Of a DNA stretch of 64,000 bases, positions 1-8,312 are shown piece after piece; positions within the stretch are counted from its first letter, which is position 1; each line of letters starts with the position of its first letter. The position numbers and the translations under genes are program-made. The notes beneath the pieces were generated by a model. It was given only the letters and a program-made list of their open reading frames with translations. It was not told where the DNA came from and searched no databases. The DNA is taken from NCBI GenBank assembly GCA_030065235.1, contig JASJDC010000004.1, positions 94,846-158,845 on the forward strand, given 5' to 3'. The stretch comes from Alphaproteobacteria bacterium (GTDB lineage Bacteria; Pseudomonadota; Alphaproteobacteria; UBA8366; Aestuariispiraceae).

Positions 1-1062
1 ACGCTGACGGAAGCCGGCATGATTTCCGGCGTCGCGATCAAAGAGCGGAACGTCCAGTTCTCGATCGAGATCGACCCGAAAGACGCCGACCGGATGGAGC
101 CGATCCGCAAAGCGGCGGAAGCGGCGGTGGATGGGCTCGACGGCGTATTATCGGTCACCGCCATCCTGACGGCCGAGCGCGCCGCGCCGTCGGCGCCGAG
201 CGGCGACGGCGCAAAAGCCGCTGATGCGCCGCCGCGTCCGGGACGAAAATCAGGACCGACCGGCGTCGCCAACATCGTTGCGGTCGCCAGCGGCAAAGGC
301 GGCGTCGGCAAATCGACGACGGCGGTGAATCTGGCCCTGGCGCTGAAAGACCTGGGACTGCGCATCGGCCTGTTGGACGCCGACGTCTTCGGACCGAGCC
401 AGCCGCGCATGCTGGGCATCTCCGGCCGGCCGAACAGCCCCGACGGCAAAGTGTTGGAGCCGATGGAGAATTTCGGCGTCAAGGCGATGTCGATCGGATT
501 CCTGATCTCAGAGGATCAGCCGGTCGTCTGGCGCGGACCGATGGTGATGGGCGCGCTGCAGCAGATGCTGGCCGACGTCGCCTGGGGCGAGCTGGATGTC
601 TTGATCGTCGACATGCCGCCGGGCACCGGCGACGCACAACTGACCATGGCGCAGAACACGCCGCTGGCGGGCGCCGTCATCGTCTCGACGCCGCAGGACA
701 TCGCCCTGATCGATGCGCGCAAAGGCCTGAATATGTTCCGCAAGGTCGATGTCCCTGTTCTCGGGATCATCGAGAATATGAGCGTTTATGTGTGCCCGAG
801 CTGCGGCCACGAGGCGCATATCTTCGGCCATGGCGGGGCGCGCCGGGAAGCCGAATCTCTGGCGGTCGATTTCCTCGGCGAGATTCCATTGGATATCGAC
901 ATTCGGACCCATGCGGATGACGGCGACCCGATCGTCATCGCCAAACCCGACAGCCCGCATACCAAAGCCTACCGCGATATCGCGACGACGATCTGGTCGA
1001 AACTGTCCGGCGAGGCGGCCGAAAGCGTCCGCCGTGCGGCGCCCTCGATCGTGGTCGAATAG
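1..1062 (+). CDS. apbC: Mrp/ApbC family iron-sulfur cluster carrier ATPase (5' end cut by window)
   Basis: Cytosolic P-loop NTPase of the Mrp/NBP35 family, which binds and transfers Fe-S clusters to apoproteins. The reading frame is open from base 1, and the residues before the first methionine at position 19 (TLTEAG, then MISG) belong to the N-terminal MIP18/DUF59 domain, so the true start lies left of the window. After a low-complexity Ala/Pro linker comes the deviant Walker A motif GKGGVGKST (about 90 residues after Met19), a switch region with DMPPGTGD, and near the C-terminus the CPSCG motif that ligates the bridging cluster. Family assignment is firm; the client proteins cannot be inferred from the sequence. 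Confidence 0.93.
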   Translation, partial: TLTEAGMISGVAIKERNVQFSIEIDPKDADRMEPIRKAAEAAVDGLDGVLSVTAILTAERAAPSAPSGDGAKAADAPPRPGRKSGPTGVANIVAVASGKGGVGKSTTAVNLALALKDLGLRIGLLDADVFGPSQPRMLGISGRPNSPDGKVLEPMENFGVKAMSIGFLISEDQPVVWRGPMVMGALQQMLADVAWGELDVLIVDMPPGTGDAQLTMAQNTPLAGAVIVSTPQDIALIDARKGLNMFRKVDVPVLGIIENMSVYVCPSCGHEAHIFGHGGARREAESLAVDFLGEIPLDIDIRTHADDGDPIVIAKPDSPHTKAYRDIATTIWSKLSGEAAESVRRAAPSIVVE

Positions 1063-1135
1063 GCCCGCGCCTTGTTGGCGGCGGTGTGATAAAGGTGAAG
1101 GATCGCGCTGAGAACAAGGAGCGCCGCGTACAGCC

Positions 1136-2047
1136 ATGATCCGGATCGCGCAGATAGACCGGCTGTCCCAATTCGTCCGCCTTGTCCGACGGGGCGCCGC
1201 GATCGCAGCCCTTGCGCTTTGGCCGATTGTCGGCGCGACCGCCGCGTTCGCCCAGCCGGACTCACGCGATCTTCTGCGCGCCTTCAATAAAGAGCGGGAG
1301 TCGCGGCGGCTGCCGCAACTGACCCAAGACCCGCGCCTGGCCCGCGCCGCCGACCGGATCGCCCGCGCCATCGGTCAGGGCCAGGGCGTCGAACGCGGCG
1401 ATAACGCCGAATGCGCGGCGATAGACGACGCCGGATTTCCCTGTCCCGGGGTCATTCGCCTCTACGCCTTGAATGGCGGCGAAGCGGATCAGGCCGCCCG
1501 CTTCCTGTTCGAAAGCCGCAAGACAGGCCCCAGCGCGCTGACCGTCGAGCATCGGCATATCGGGGTCGGCGGCGTGTCGACGCCAGGCGGCGGCGTCTCT
1601 TGGGTGGTGCTGATCGGTCAACCGCCGGCCCCGGCGCCGCGATCCTGGCGCCGCGACGTCTTGGCGGAGATCAACGCTTTCCGACGCCAATACGGCCTCA
1701 TTCCGCTGACGCTCGCCCCGCTCTTGAACGAGGCGGCGCAGCGGCATGCGGACGATATGGCCTATAACGATTATGTCGCCCATCTGACGCCGGACGGGCG
1801 CGACCCCGGCGCGCGCGCCTCGGCGACCGGCTATCAATGGGCCCTAATCGTCGAGAATCTGGCGAACGGACAGCCGACCCCGGCGGAAGCGGTCGACGCC
1901 TGGAAGAAATCCGACAGCCACCGCCGGGCCATGCTGAACCGCCAGGTCACGGAAGCCGGGATCGGCTACCGCTTCATCCAGAATGACCGCGGCGCCGTCC
2001 GCAGCTTCCACTATTGGGCGCTGAGCATGGGCCTGCCGCAATCGTAA
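1136..2047 (+). CDS. Secreted CAP (SCP/PR-1) domain protein, apparently tandem
   Basis: 303 residues with an N-terminal signal peptide (hydrophobic stretch about residues 20-39, ending AFAQP). The C-terminal half (about residues 168-300) is a recognisable CAP domain: RRDVLAEINAFRRQYG, a helix with NEAAQRHADDMA, a his-containing AHLTPDG segment, ENLANG and a WKKSDSHRRAML segment. The N-terminal half (about 42-160) looks like a degenerate second copy: LLRAFNKERESRRL, later RHIGVGGV and SWVVLIGQP. CAP proteins are extracytoplasmic and of varied or unknown function in bacteria; no substrate can be assigned. It stands alone between mrp and the convergent grpE. Confidence 0.8.
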   Translation: MIRIAQIDRLSQFVRLVRRGAAIAALALWPIVGATAAFAQPDSRDLLRAFNKERESRRLPQLTQDPRLARAADRIARAIGQGQGVERGDNAECAAIDDAGFPCPGVIRLYALNGGEADQAARFLFESRKTGPSALTVEHRHIGVGGVSTPGGGVSWVVLIGQPPAPAPRSWRRDVLAEINAFRRQYGLIPLTLAPLLNEAAQRHADDMAYNDYVAHLTPDGRDPGARASATGYQWALIVENLANGQPTPAEAVDAWKKSDSHRRAMLNRQVTEAGIGYRFIQNDRGAVRSFHYWALSMGLPQS

Positions 2048-2077
2048 CGCCGAGCCACGGGCCCGCCGGGGCGCGGC

Positions 2078-2758
2078 TTATGCAGTTGTATCGATCGGCT
2101 TGTGATCTTCGGGCGGCGCGGCCCCCGGTTTCGGCCCGCCCTTCGCCACCACGACCATCGCCGCACGCAACAGCCGGTCATGCATCATATAGCCCGGCTG
2201 CAGCGTCTGAACGATGGCCCCGGCCGGCTGATCGGGCATTTCCAGCTCCGACATCGCCTGATGCACTTCATAGGAGAAGCGCTCGCCCGCTTCCGGGTCG
2301 ATCTGTTTGACGCCAAATCGGGCGAAGGCGTCCAAGAATTGCTTCGCGACCATCTCGACGCCCGTGGAGATGTTGTTTAGAGCCTCGTTTTCCTCACGCT
2401 GGTCCGGGGTCACCGACTGAACGGCGCGGCCAAGATTGTCCAGGACCGGTAATAACTCCTTCGCCAGCCCGCTGGGCCCATATTTGGCGGCGTCTTGGCG
2501 GTCTTTTTCCGCGCGGCGGCGCGTGTTCTCGACCTCCGCCAGCGCCCGCATCAACCGGTCCTTTAGCTGGGCGTTTTCGGCCTGCAAAGCATCAAGGGGA
2601 TCATCGACCGCGTCATCAGCCGGATGGGCGGCCGGATCGGCGGCCTGATCCTGGGTCGCTTCCGCTTGGTCTTCCGGCTCTGTCGTTTCCTCCGCAGCGC
2701 CCGCGGCCGTCGCGTCTTCCGCGCCCGTTTCCGGATTTTTCTCGTCTTCGCTCATCAT
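2078..2758 (-). CDS. grpE: Nucleotide exchange factor GrpE
   Basis: 226-residue co-chaperone that releases ADP from DnaK in the cytoplasm. The first 60 or so residues are an acidic, Ala/Glu/Asp-rich disordered region; then comes the long coiled-coil (LQAENAQLKDRLMRALAEVEN) and the C-terminal beta domain with ALNNISTGVEMVAKQF and PGYMMHDRLLRAAMVVVAKG, which is diagnostic. The first two codons are ATGATG, so the start may be at 2758 or 2755. Neither dnaK nor hrcA is in the window. It is convergent with the CAP gene, 30 bp away. Confidence 0.96.
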   Translation of the reverse strand: MMSEDEKNPETGAEDATAAGAAEETTEPEDQAEATQDQAADPAAHPADDAVDDPLDALQAENAQLKDRLMRALAEVENTRRRAEKDRQDAAKYGPSGLAKELLPVLDNLGRAVQSVTPDQREENEALNNISTGVEMVAKQFLDAFARFGVKQIDPEAGERFSYEVHQAMSELEMPDQPAGAIVQTLQPGYMMHDRLLRAAMVVVAKGGPKPGAAPPEDHKPIDTTA

Positions 2759-2936
2759 ATTCCAAGCCTAATTGTCATACTGTCCGGCGCGCGGTTGTCG
2801 CCGGACCGCTCGCGGACGGTTATGTGGGCGATCCCGGCCCGAACTGCAAGCGCAACGGCGCAGGCCTTGGGTCGGCTTACGGCTTGCCAGCATGACCGGC
2901 GCTTGCAACAGTCGCTCGCGATCACGGGAGAAACAG

Positions 2937-3695
2937 ATGCGTAAGAATCCCCTGAAAGAAATTTGGGCCTCGGGCGGCGTGGTGAGGAACACCTTTCTCG
3001 CCCTGGACAGCACCATGTCGGCGGAAGGGGCCGCCAGCCTGGGCTGGGACGCGGTCACCGTCGATCTGCAACACGGCTTCGCCGACGAACGCACAGCCCG
3101 CCAGATGTTTCAGGCCATTTCCGCCCAGAAAGCGACGCCGCTGGCGCGGGTCGCTTGGAACGATCCGGCGAAGATCATGCGGCTGTTGGATGATGGCTGC
3201 TACGGCTTGATCTGTCCGATGGTCAACACCGCGGAAGAAGCGGCGGCTTTTGTGAAAAGCAGCAAGTATCCGCCGCTCGGCGCACGCAGCTACGGGCCGC
3301 AGCGCGGCTTCCTCTATGGCGGGCCCGATTATGCGGCCAAGGCGAATGAGACAGTGATCAATCTGGCGATGATCGAAACCGCCGAGGCGCTGAGCAATCT
3401 GCCGGCGATCGCCGCGACGCCGGGGATCGACGGGGTCTATATCGGCCCGTCAGACCTCGCGATCAGCCTGGGAGAGCCGCCCGCCGGCGTCCCGACGATC
3501 CCGCGCGTAGTGGAGGCGATCGAAGCCATCCTGCGCGGCGCGAAACAAGCGGGCGTCGTCACCGGGCTGCATTGCGGCACGGCGGAGATGGCGGCGGAAT
3601 GGGCTGCGAAAGGCTTTGATATGGTCACGGTCGGCTCAGACTACACAGCCATGATGGCGCATATGGCGCAGAGCCTGAGGACGCTCGACGGGTAG
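2937..3695 (+). CDS. HpcH/HpaI family class II aldolase
   Basis: 252 residues. Metal-dependent pyruvate-type aldolase (2-keto-3-deoxy acid or 4-hydroxy-2-oxoheptanedioate class) acting in the cytoplasm. The TIM-barrel signatures are visible: VTVDLQHG near residue 40, LARVAWNDP, the metal-ligand strand MIETAEA and YIGPSDLAISLG near residue 165. I chose the ATG at 2937, preceded by a GGGAG ribosome site, rather than an upstream start that would add 55 arginine-rich residues unlike the family. The substrate is not determinable; there are no catabolic neighbours, only grpE divergent on one side. Confidence 0.87.
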   Translation: MRKNPLKEIWASGGVVRNTFLALDSTMSAEGAASLGWDAVTVDLQHGFADERTARQMFQAISAQKATPLARVAWNDPAKIMRLLDDGCYGLICPMVNTAEEAAAFVKSSKYPPLGARSYGPQRGFLYGGPDYAAKANETVINLAMIETAEALSNLPAIAATPGIDGVYIGPSDLAISLGEPPAGVPTIPRVVEAIEAILRGAKQAGVVTGLHCGTAEMAAEWAAKGFDMVTVGSDYTAMMAHMAQSLRTLDG

Positions 3696-3749
3696 ACGGC
3701 GCCGGGAACGCCAGCGCCGACCCCGATCACCCGAAATCGGCGACCGCCG

Positions 3750-3914
3750 TCAATCGGGCAGGGTAATCTTGAAGACGCCGTCCTCGCCGGTCAGCAAGCC
3801 CCGCTCGCCCTCTTTCAAGCCGCGCGGATCGGTATCTTCGGCGATCGGCTCGAACTTGCCGAGACATCCGGCCGCGCCCATCAGCACGATGACGAAGACC
3901 AGCGCGCGCGTCAT
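3750..3914 (-). CDS. Small lipoprotein, unknown function
   Basis: 54 residues. Starts at the ATG at 3914, which follows a strong GGAGGA ribosome site; an upstream in-frame ATG adds 15 residues without one. MTRALVFVIVLMGAAGC is a short lipoprotein signal with Cys17 as the probable lipidated residue. The mature part is acidic (FEPIAEDTDPRGLKEGERG). I do not recognise a family; this pattern of tiny lipoproteins is common in alphaproteobacteria. It lies downstream of the porin on the same strand, about 90 bp away, and may share its transcript. Confidence 0.6.
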   Translation of the reverse strand: MTRALVFVIVLMGAAGCLGKFEPIAEDTDPRGLKEGERGLLTGEDGVFKITLPD

Positions 3915-4007
3915 CCCATTCCTCCGATCCTGCAGCACCTTCACCACTAAGTTAGGCAAAGCGGCCGCGTCTCACCAGACCCGGCCTGCTCTGTCCGCTT
4001 TTCCCGG

Positions 4008-5243
4008 TTAGAACTTCACCCGTGCGCCGCCCATGACAGCGAACACGTCATCCGGGTCCGATACACCGCTGCGTTCCAGCTCAAAGTTGCGCAGTCCGAG
4101 ATAGAGATCGGCAGCCGCTGCGTCGACCTGCTGGACATAGTAAGCGCCATAGGCCGTCGCTTCGTCGCCCGCCGTATCGACATCCTCGTTATAAGCATAA
4201 TCCACGGCGACGGCCGAATCGCCGAAATCAAACACGCTGAACTTATAACCGACCTTGCCGTAATAGAAGGTCGCATCGAGATCGGACCGGATCGCATCGT
4301 CCCGCTCCGCATAGGCGCCGGTCAGGGTGAAGCCGCTGATATCGGCAGAAACCGACCCGCCGTAAGAATCGTCATTATTGGACTTCTCGGCATAGAAGAC
4401 CGCCGCGCGCAGCGTCGTGTTGTCGAACTTCCCGCTGAACCGGACCGCTCCGTCATATTGATCGTTTCGGCCATAGGATCCCGACACCGTGAACCCTGCG
4501 AACTGAGGCGAGTCGTATCGCAGCCGGTCGTCCCGGCCGAGTCCGTCCAAATTGTCGAAGGCGTCGTTCACCGTCGTGGTTGTTCCGCCGAAATTGATCC
4601 CGCCGGCGATCGATGCGGTGTCGCTGTAGCCGACAATATCCGTGCCGGAGAGATCGACTTCGGTGGATCCATCCGACGCGGTCGAGCCCTGCCCAAGCCA
4701 GACCTTCCCCCATTTTTTGCTTGATGCGAACAGATCCAAATGCCGTTCATTCAGATCGAAGCCGCCGCTATCGTCGTCGAAGCCGGTATTGGCGGACGAA
4801 TCGGATTCGACCTCGAGCTCGATCCGCGTTCCGACCGTGACGTCTTCATTGATGTCCGCCTCGCCCTCAAACCGAAAACGGGTCGATGAGGCGTCATTAT
4901 CGACCGGCATCAGATCGGATTCATCGCTGTTATCGGCATATTGCAACGCACGGTTGACTTGGCCGCTGATCTTCAGACGCACCCGGTCTGTACCGGAACT
5001 CACCACCGCTTCGCCGTCGCCGCCGCCAGAGCTCTGCGCAGCGGCCTTGGCGGCCTCGGCCTTGGCCGCTGCGACCTCGGCCGCCTGTTCCGCCTGCTTC
5101 GCCTCCAATTCTTGAAGCCGCTGCGTCAGCGCCTCCAACTGCGCCTTCAGCGCTTCGATATCCGAATCCTGCGCCAGCGCCGGACCCGACACGCCCAAAA
5201 GCGCCGCCGCGCTGACTCCAACCATGAATGACTTAAACGTCAT
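4008..5243 (-). CDS. Outer-membrane porin with N-terminal coiled coil
   Basis: 411 residues from the ATG at 5243, which follows a GAGGGAGGG ribosome site; an upstream ATG at 5273 lacks one. Signal peptide of about 24 residues ending PALAQ. Then a heptad-rich coiled coil of about 45 residues (IEALKAQLEALTQRLQELEA) and an Ala/Lys run, followed by an acidic 16- or 18-strand-type barrel rich in alternating aromatic residues and ending in Phe (GGARVKF), the usual outer-membrane assembly signal. The coiled coil plus barrel resembles alphaproteobacterial general porins in which the helix spans the periplasm. Two perfect inverted repeats lie upstream, between it and the divergent formaldehyde operon. 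Confidence 0.88.
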   Translation of the reverse strand: MTFKSFMVGVSAAALLGVSGPALAQDSDIEALKAQLEALTQRLQELEAKQAEQAAEVAAAKAEAAKAAAQSSGGGDGEAVVSSGTDRVRLKISGQVNRALQYADNSDESDLMPVDNDASSTRFRFEGEADINEDVTVGTRIELEVESDSSANTGFDDDSGGFDLNERHLDLFASSKKWGKVWLGQGSTASDGSTEVDLSGTDIVGYSDTASIAGGINFGGTTTTVNDAFDNLDGLGRDDRLRYDSPQFAGFTVSGSYGRNDQYDGAVRFSGKFDNTTLRAAVFYAEKSNNDDSYGGSVSADISGFTLTGAYAERDDAIRSDLDATFYYGKVGYKFSVFDFGDSAVAVDYAYNEDVDTAGDEATAYGAYYVQQVDAAAADLYLGLRNFELERSGVSDPDDVFAVMGGARVKF

Positions 5244-5292
5244 ACAACCCTCCCTCTCGTGCATCGCAGACACGCAAACCTACAGAAATCAA

Positions 5293-5308
5293 TCTATCGA
5301 ACGATAGA
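5293..5308. promoter_or_regulatory. Perfect inverted repeat upstream of porin
   Basis: TCTATCG-AA-CGATAGA: seven-base arms around two bases, 50 bp before the porin start codon. The position fits an operator for the porin promoter; no regulator is identifiable. Confidence 0.4.
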
Positions 5309-5364
5309 ATGAACCCTGTCCAAACAATCAGGAGAATCGCGTTGCACTCGCACAGTTTCATAAC

Positions 5365-5388
5365 GACTGTGACGAATAGGTCACAGTC
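5365..5388. promoter_or_regulatory. 24-bp perfect inverted repeat in the porin/formaldehyde intergenic region
   Basis: GACTGTGAC-N6-GTCACAGTC, nine-base arms. It contains TGTGA and TCACA half-sites like those of CRP/FNR-family regulators, but they are separated by eight bases rather than the six of the enterobacterial CRP site. Probable dimeric-regulator operator; it could serve either the porin (minus) or the class III ADH (plus). Confidence 0.55.
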
Positions 5389-5558
5389 CGGGACCAGCGC
5401 GAAGGATTTCAGCACTTTCAGCGATTCCTGCGCCGCGTCGAGGCCGGGAGCGCCCAACGACGCCGATTGAAGCCTTGCCGCCGAAATCGGAGCCTGTCAC
5501 GGTTGGCCGATAAACCGCTGCGGGCCCCAAGCCATGCGGCGTTACAGGGAGAGGCATC

Positions 5559-6668
5559 ATGGACGTCAAAGCCGCCGTCGCCTTCAAGGCGGGCGAACCG
5601 CTTTCCATCGAAACCGTTCAGCTCGAGGGACCGCGCGCGGGCGAGGTCCTGGTCGAGATCAAGGCGACCGGGATCTGCCACACCGACGAATTCACCCTGT
5701 CCGGCGCCGATCCGGAAGGGCTTTTCCCGGCCATTCTCGGACATGAGGGAGCAGGGGTCGTGGTCGATGTCGGGCCCGGCGTCACATCGCTAAAAAAGGG
5801 CGATCATGTCATCCCGCTCTACACGCCCGAATGCCGGGAATGCGACTATTGCCTGAACCCAAAGACCAATCTGTGTCAGGCGATCCGCGCGACCCAGGGC
5901 CAAGGCCTGATGCCAGACGGCAGTTCACGCTTTTCGATCGGCGGCGAGAAGCTGTTCCACTATATGGGCACCTCGACCTTCGCCAATTACACGGTCGCGC
6001 CGGAGATTGCGCTGGCCAAGGTTCGCGAGGACGCGCCTTTCGACAAGATCTGCTATATCGGCTGCGGCGTCACCACCGGGATCGGCGCCGTGATCAACAC
6101 GGCCAAGGTCGAGCCGGGATCGAATGTCGTCGTCTTCGGCCTCGGCGGGATCGGTCTGAATGTAATCCAGGGCGCCCGGCTGGTCGGCGCGAACATGATT
6201 GTCGGCGTCGATCTGAACCCGGCCAAACAGGCGATGGGCGAGCGCTTTGGCATGACCCATTTCGTCAATCCGAAAGAAGTCGCGGACGATCTGGTCGCCC
6301 ATCTGGTGGACCTCACCGGCGGCGGCGCCGACTACAGTTTCGAATGTATCGGCAATGTCACGACCATGCGCCAGGCCCTGGAATGCGCGCACAAGGGCTG
6401 GGGCGAGAGCATCATCATCGGGGTCGCCGGGGCCGGTCAGGAAATCTCGACCCGGCCGTTCCAGCTTGTCACTGGCCGGTCCTGGCGCGGCACGGCCTTT
6501 GGCGGCGCGCGCGGCCGCACCGATGTGCCGAAAATCGTCGATTGGTATATGGACGGCAAAATCGAGATCGACCCGATGATCACCCACACGATGCCGTTGG
6601 AAGAGATCAACACCGGCTTCGACCTGATGCATAAGGGCGAGAGCATCCGCTCGGTCGTGGTCTACTAG
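5559..6668 (+). CDS. frmA: S-(hydroxymethyl)glutathione dehydrogenase / class III alcohol dehydrogenase
   Basis: 369 residues, full length for the family. Oxidises S-hydroxymethylglutathione (formaldehyde plus glutathione) to S-formylglutathione with NAD+, in the cytoplasm. Catalytic zinc region GICHTDEFTLSGADPEG near residue 35, GHEGAGVV, the four-cysteine structural zinc loop CRECDYCLNPKTNLC near residue 95, a CGVTTG segment, and the NAD fold GLGGIGLNVIQGA. TGRSWRGTAFGG is typical of class III enzymes. The ATG follows a GGGAGAGG ribosome site. The S-formylglutathione hydrolase gene begins 3 bp after its stop codon, confirming the pathway. Confidence 0.97.
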   Translation: MDVKAAVAFKAGEPLSIETVQLEGPRAGEVLVEIKATGICHTDEFTLSGADPEGLFPAILGHEGAGVVVDVGPGVTSLKKGDHVIPLYTPECRECDYCLNPKTNLCQAIRATQGQGLMPDGSSRFSIGGEKLFHYMGTSTFANYTVAPEIALAKVREDAPFDKICYIGCGVTTGIGAVINTAKVEPGSNVVVFGLGGIGLNVIQGARLVGANMIVGVDLNPAKQAMGERFGMTHFVNPKEVADDLVAHLVDLTGGGADYSFECIGNVTTMRQALECAHKGWGESIIIGVAGAGQEISTRPFQLVTGRSWRGTAFGGARGRTDVPKIVDWYMDGKIEIDPMITHTMPLEEINTGFDLMHKGESIRSVVVY

Positions 6669-6671
6669 CGG

Positions 6672-7523
6672 ATGGGACTTCAGATCGAGCAGCAATGGGC
6701 CAGCTTCGGCGGCGTCCAGCGGGTCTATAGCCACGACAGCGACCAGACGCATTGCCGGATGGAATTCGCCGTCTACACCCCGCCGCAAGTCGGGGACGGG
6801 GCCGGGGCCGGGCCGGCGCCGGTCTTGTACTACCTCTCCGGCCTGACCTGCACCTGGGAGAACGCGACGACCAAGGCGGGCTGGCAGCGCGCGGCGGCGG
6901 AGCATGGCGTGATCATTGTCGCGCCTGACACCTCGCCGCGCGGCGAGAACGTACCCGATGCAGACCGCTACGACTTCGGATCAGGGGCCGGTTTCTATGT
7001 CGATGCGACCCGCCAACCATGGTCGAAACACTACCGCATGTATTCCTATATCACGCAGGAATTGACCGGCATCGTGGCGCGCGAGATCGTCGGCGCCGAC
7101 CCGGCGCGGCAGGGAATACTTGGACATTCTATGGGCGGGCACGGCGCCCTGACCATCGCCCTGAAGAATCCCGACCTGTTCAGATCGGTCTCGGCCTTTG
7201 CGCCGATCTCGTCGCCGATGCGCTGCCCCTGGGGCCAGGGCGCTCTCGGCGGCTATTTGGGACAGGATGAGGCGGCTTGGGCGGAGTATGACGCCTGCGC
7301 CCTGATCGCGGCGCGCGGCTGGTCCGGCGACATCTTGGTCGATCAGGGCGCGGCTGACCAGTTCCTCGAGGAACAGCTCAAGCCAGAACTGCTGGAACAG
7401 GCCTGCGCCGAAGCCGGCGTCTCCCTGACCCTGCGCCGACAGCCCGGCTACGACCACAGCTACTATTTCATCGCCAGCTTTATTGACGACCATATGCGCT
7501 GGCATATGGAGCGGCTGGTGTAA
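6672..7523 (+). CDS. fghA: S-formylglutathione hydrolase
   Basis: 283-residue esterase-D family hydrolase that splits S-formylglutathione to formate and glutathione, the second step of glutathione-dependent formaldehyde removal. Diagnostic stretches: YYLSGLTCTWENATTKAGWQ, VAPDTSPRGENVPDA, the nucleophile elbow GHSMGGHGA near residue 155, and the catalytic histidine in PGYDHSYYFI. An insert PQVGDGAGAGPAP after residue 38 is low complexity. It starts 3 bp after frmA and its TAA overlaps the next ATG (TAATG), so the three genes are translationally coupled. Confidence 0.96.
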   Translation: MGLQIEQQWASFGGVQRVYSHDSDQTHCRMEFAVYTPPQVGDGAGAGPAPVLYYLSGLTCTWENATTKAGWQRAAAEHGVIIVAPDTSPRGENVPDADRYDFGSGAGFYVDATRQPWSKHYRMYSYITQELTGIVAREIVGADPARQGILGHSMGGHGALTIALKNPDLFRSVSAFAPISSPMRCPWGQGALGGYLGQDEAAWAEYDACALIAARGWSGDILVDQGAADQFLEEQLKPELLEQACAEAGVSLTLRRQPGYDHSYYFIASFIDDHMRWHMERLV

Positions 7524-8191
7524 TGACCGCCCCGACGGCGGCATGCACCCTCTATGGCATGAGCCGCAGCGTCTATGTCCGCATCGCGCGGATGGCGCTG
7601 TTGGCGAAAGGCGTCGGATACGCGCTAGTCGAGATCGATCCATTCCGCGACCCGCCGGCCCCTGGCGCGGCGATGCTGCCGATGGGCAAGGTCCCGCTCT
7701 TCGAGCATCACGGCCGCCAAATCATCGAGACCCAGGCGATCGTGCGCTATATCGACCGCGCCTTTGACGGGCCCGACCTTCAGCCCGCCGACCCGATCCT
7801 CGCCGCGCATCAGGACCAGATCATCGGCCTGTGCGACAGCGCGCTTTATCGCGCCTTGGTCTGGGATGTCTTCGTCGAGACGCAAGAAAACAATGACCCG
7901 CGCGTGATCAGCATAGGCGCGGCACAGACTATGCGCGCTCTGAAAGCCATTGATACGCGCTGCATCCCGGACGCCGAGGGCGCGATTGGGGAGTCGCTGC
8001 TTGGCCGCCTCTGCCTGGCGGATTTCTTTCTGGCCGCGATGCTCGATTACGGGGCGCGCTGCGCTCCGGGCGCCGAGGCGATTGGGAAAGCCCCGCAGCT
8101 GGCGGATTGGTGGCGCCAGGCGCGAGAGCTGGGTTATGTTACCGCGACCCGACCGGAAGGCGGGTCATGGCCACCCGATCTCATTCCATGA
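7523..8191 (+). CDS. Glutathione S-transferase family protein in the formaldehyde operon
   Basis: 222 residues. N-terminal thioredoxin-like GST domain (CTLYGMSRSVYVRIARMALLA, then GKVPLFEHHGRQIIETQAIVRYID, where the Glu-Thr pair binds the glutathione gamma-glutamyl group) and an all-helical C-terminal domain. Overlaps the fghA stop codon by one base. Since both upstream enzymes act on glutathione adducts, a role in forming, moving or protecting such adducts is a reasonable inference, but its substrate is unknown. GSTs in this position are not a fixed part of the pathway. Confidence 0.85.
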   Translation: MTAPTAACTLYGMSRSVYVRIARMALLAKGVGYALVEIDPFRDPPAPGAAMLPMGKVPLFEHHGRQIIETQAIVRYIDRAFDGPDLQPADPILAAHQDQIIGLCDSALYRALVWDVFVETQENNDPRVISIGAAQTMRALKAIDTRCIPDAEGAIGESLLGRLCLADFFLAAMLDYGARCAPGAEAIGKAPQLADWWRQARELGYVTATRPEGGSWPPDLIP

Positions 8192-8312
8192 GAAGGAGTT
8201 GGTGCTTCGCTGCAACGCCGGGCGCGATTGAACCGCGCGCCGCCAATCCTTACGTTCCGATCATCCATCCCCTCCTTCGCCGTCCCGAGACGGCGCCGCA
8301 CGGAAAGACGCC

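Noticed and set aside
508..1371. A 287-codon frame antisense to mrp and the CAP gene
   Set aside because: Spans the boundary of two real genes and has shadow-like composition.
5365..5388. A canonical CRP site
   Set aside because: The TGTGA/TCACA half-sites are eight rather than six bases apart, so it is listed only as a generic dyad.
5925..6905. A 326-codon open frame antisense to frmA and fghA
   Set aside because: Mirrors codon positions of two well-identified enzymes and has no recognisable features.
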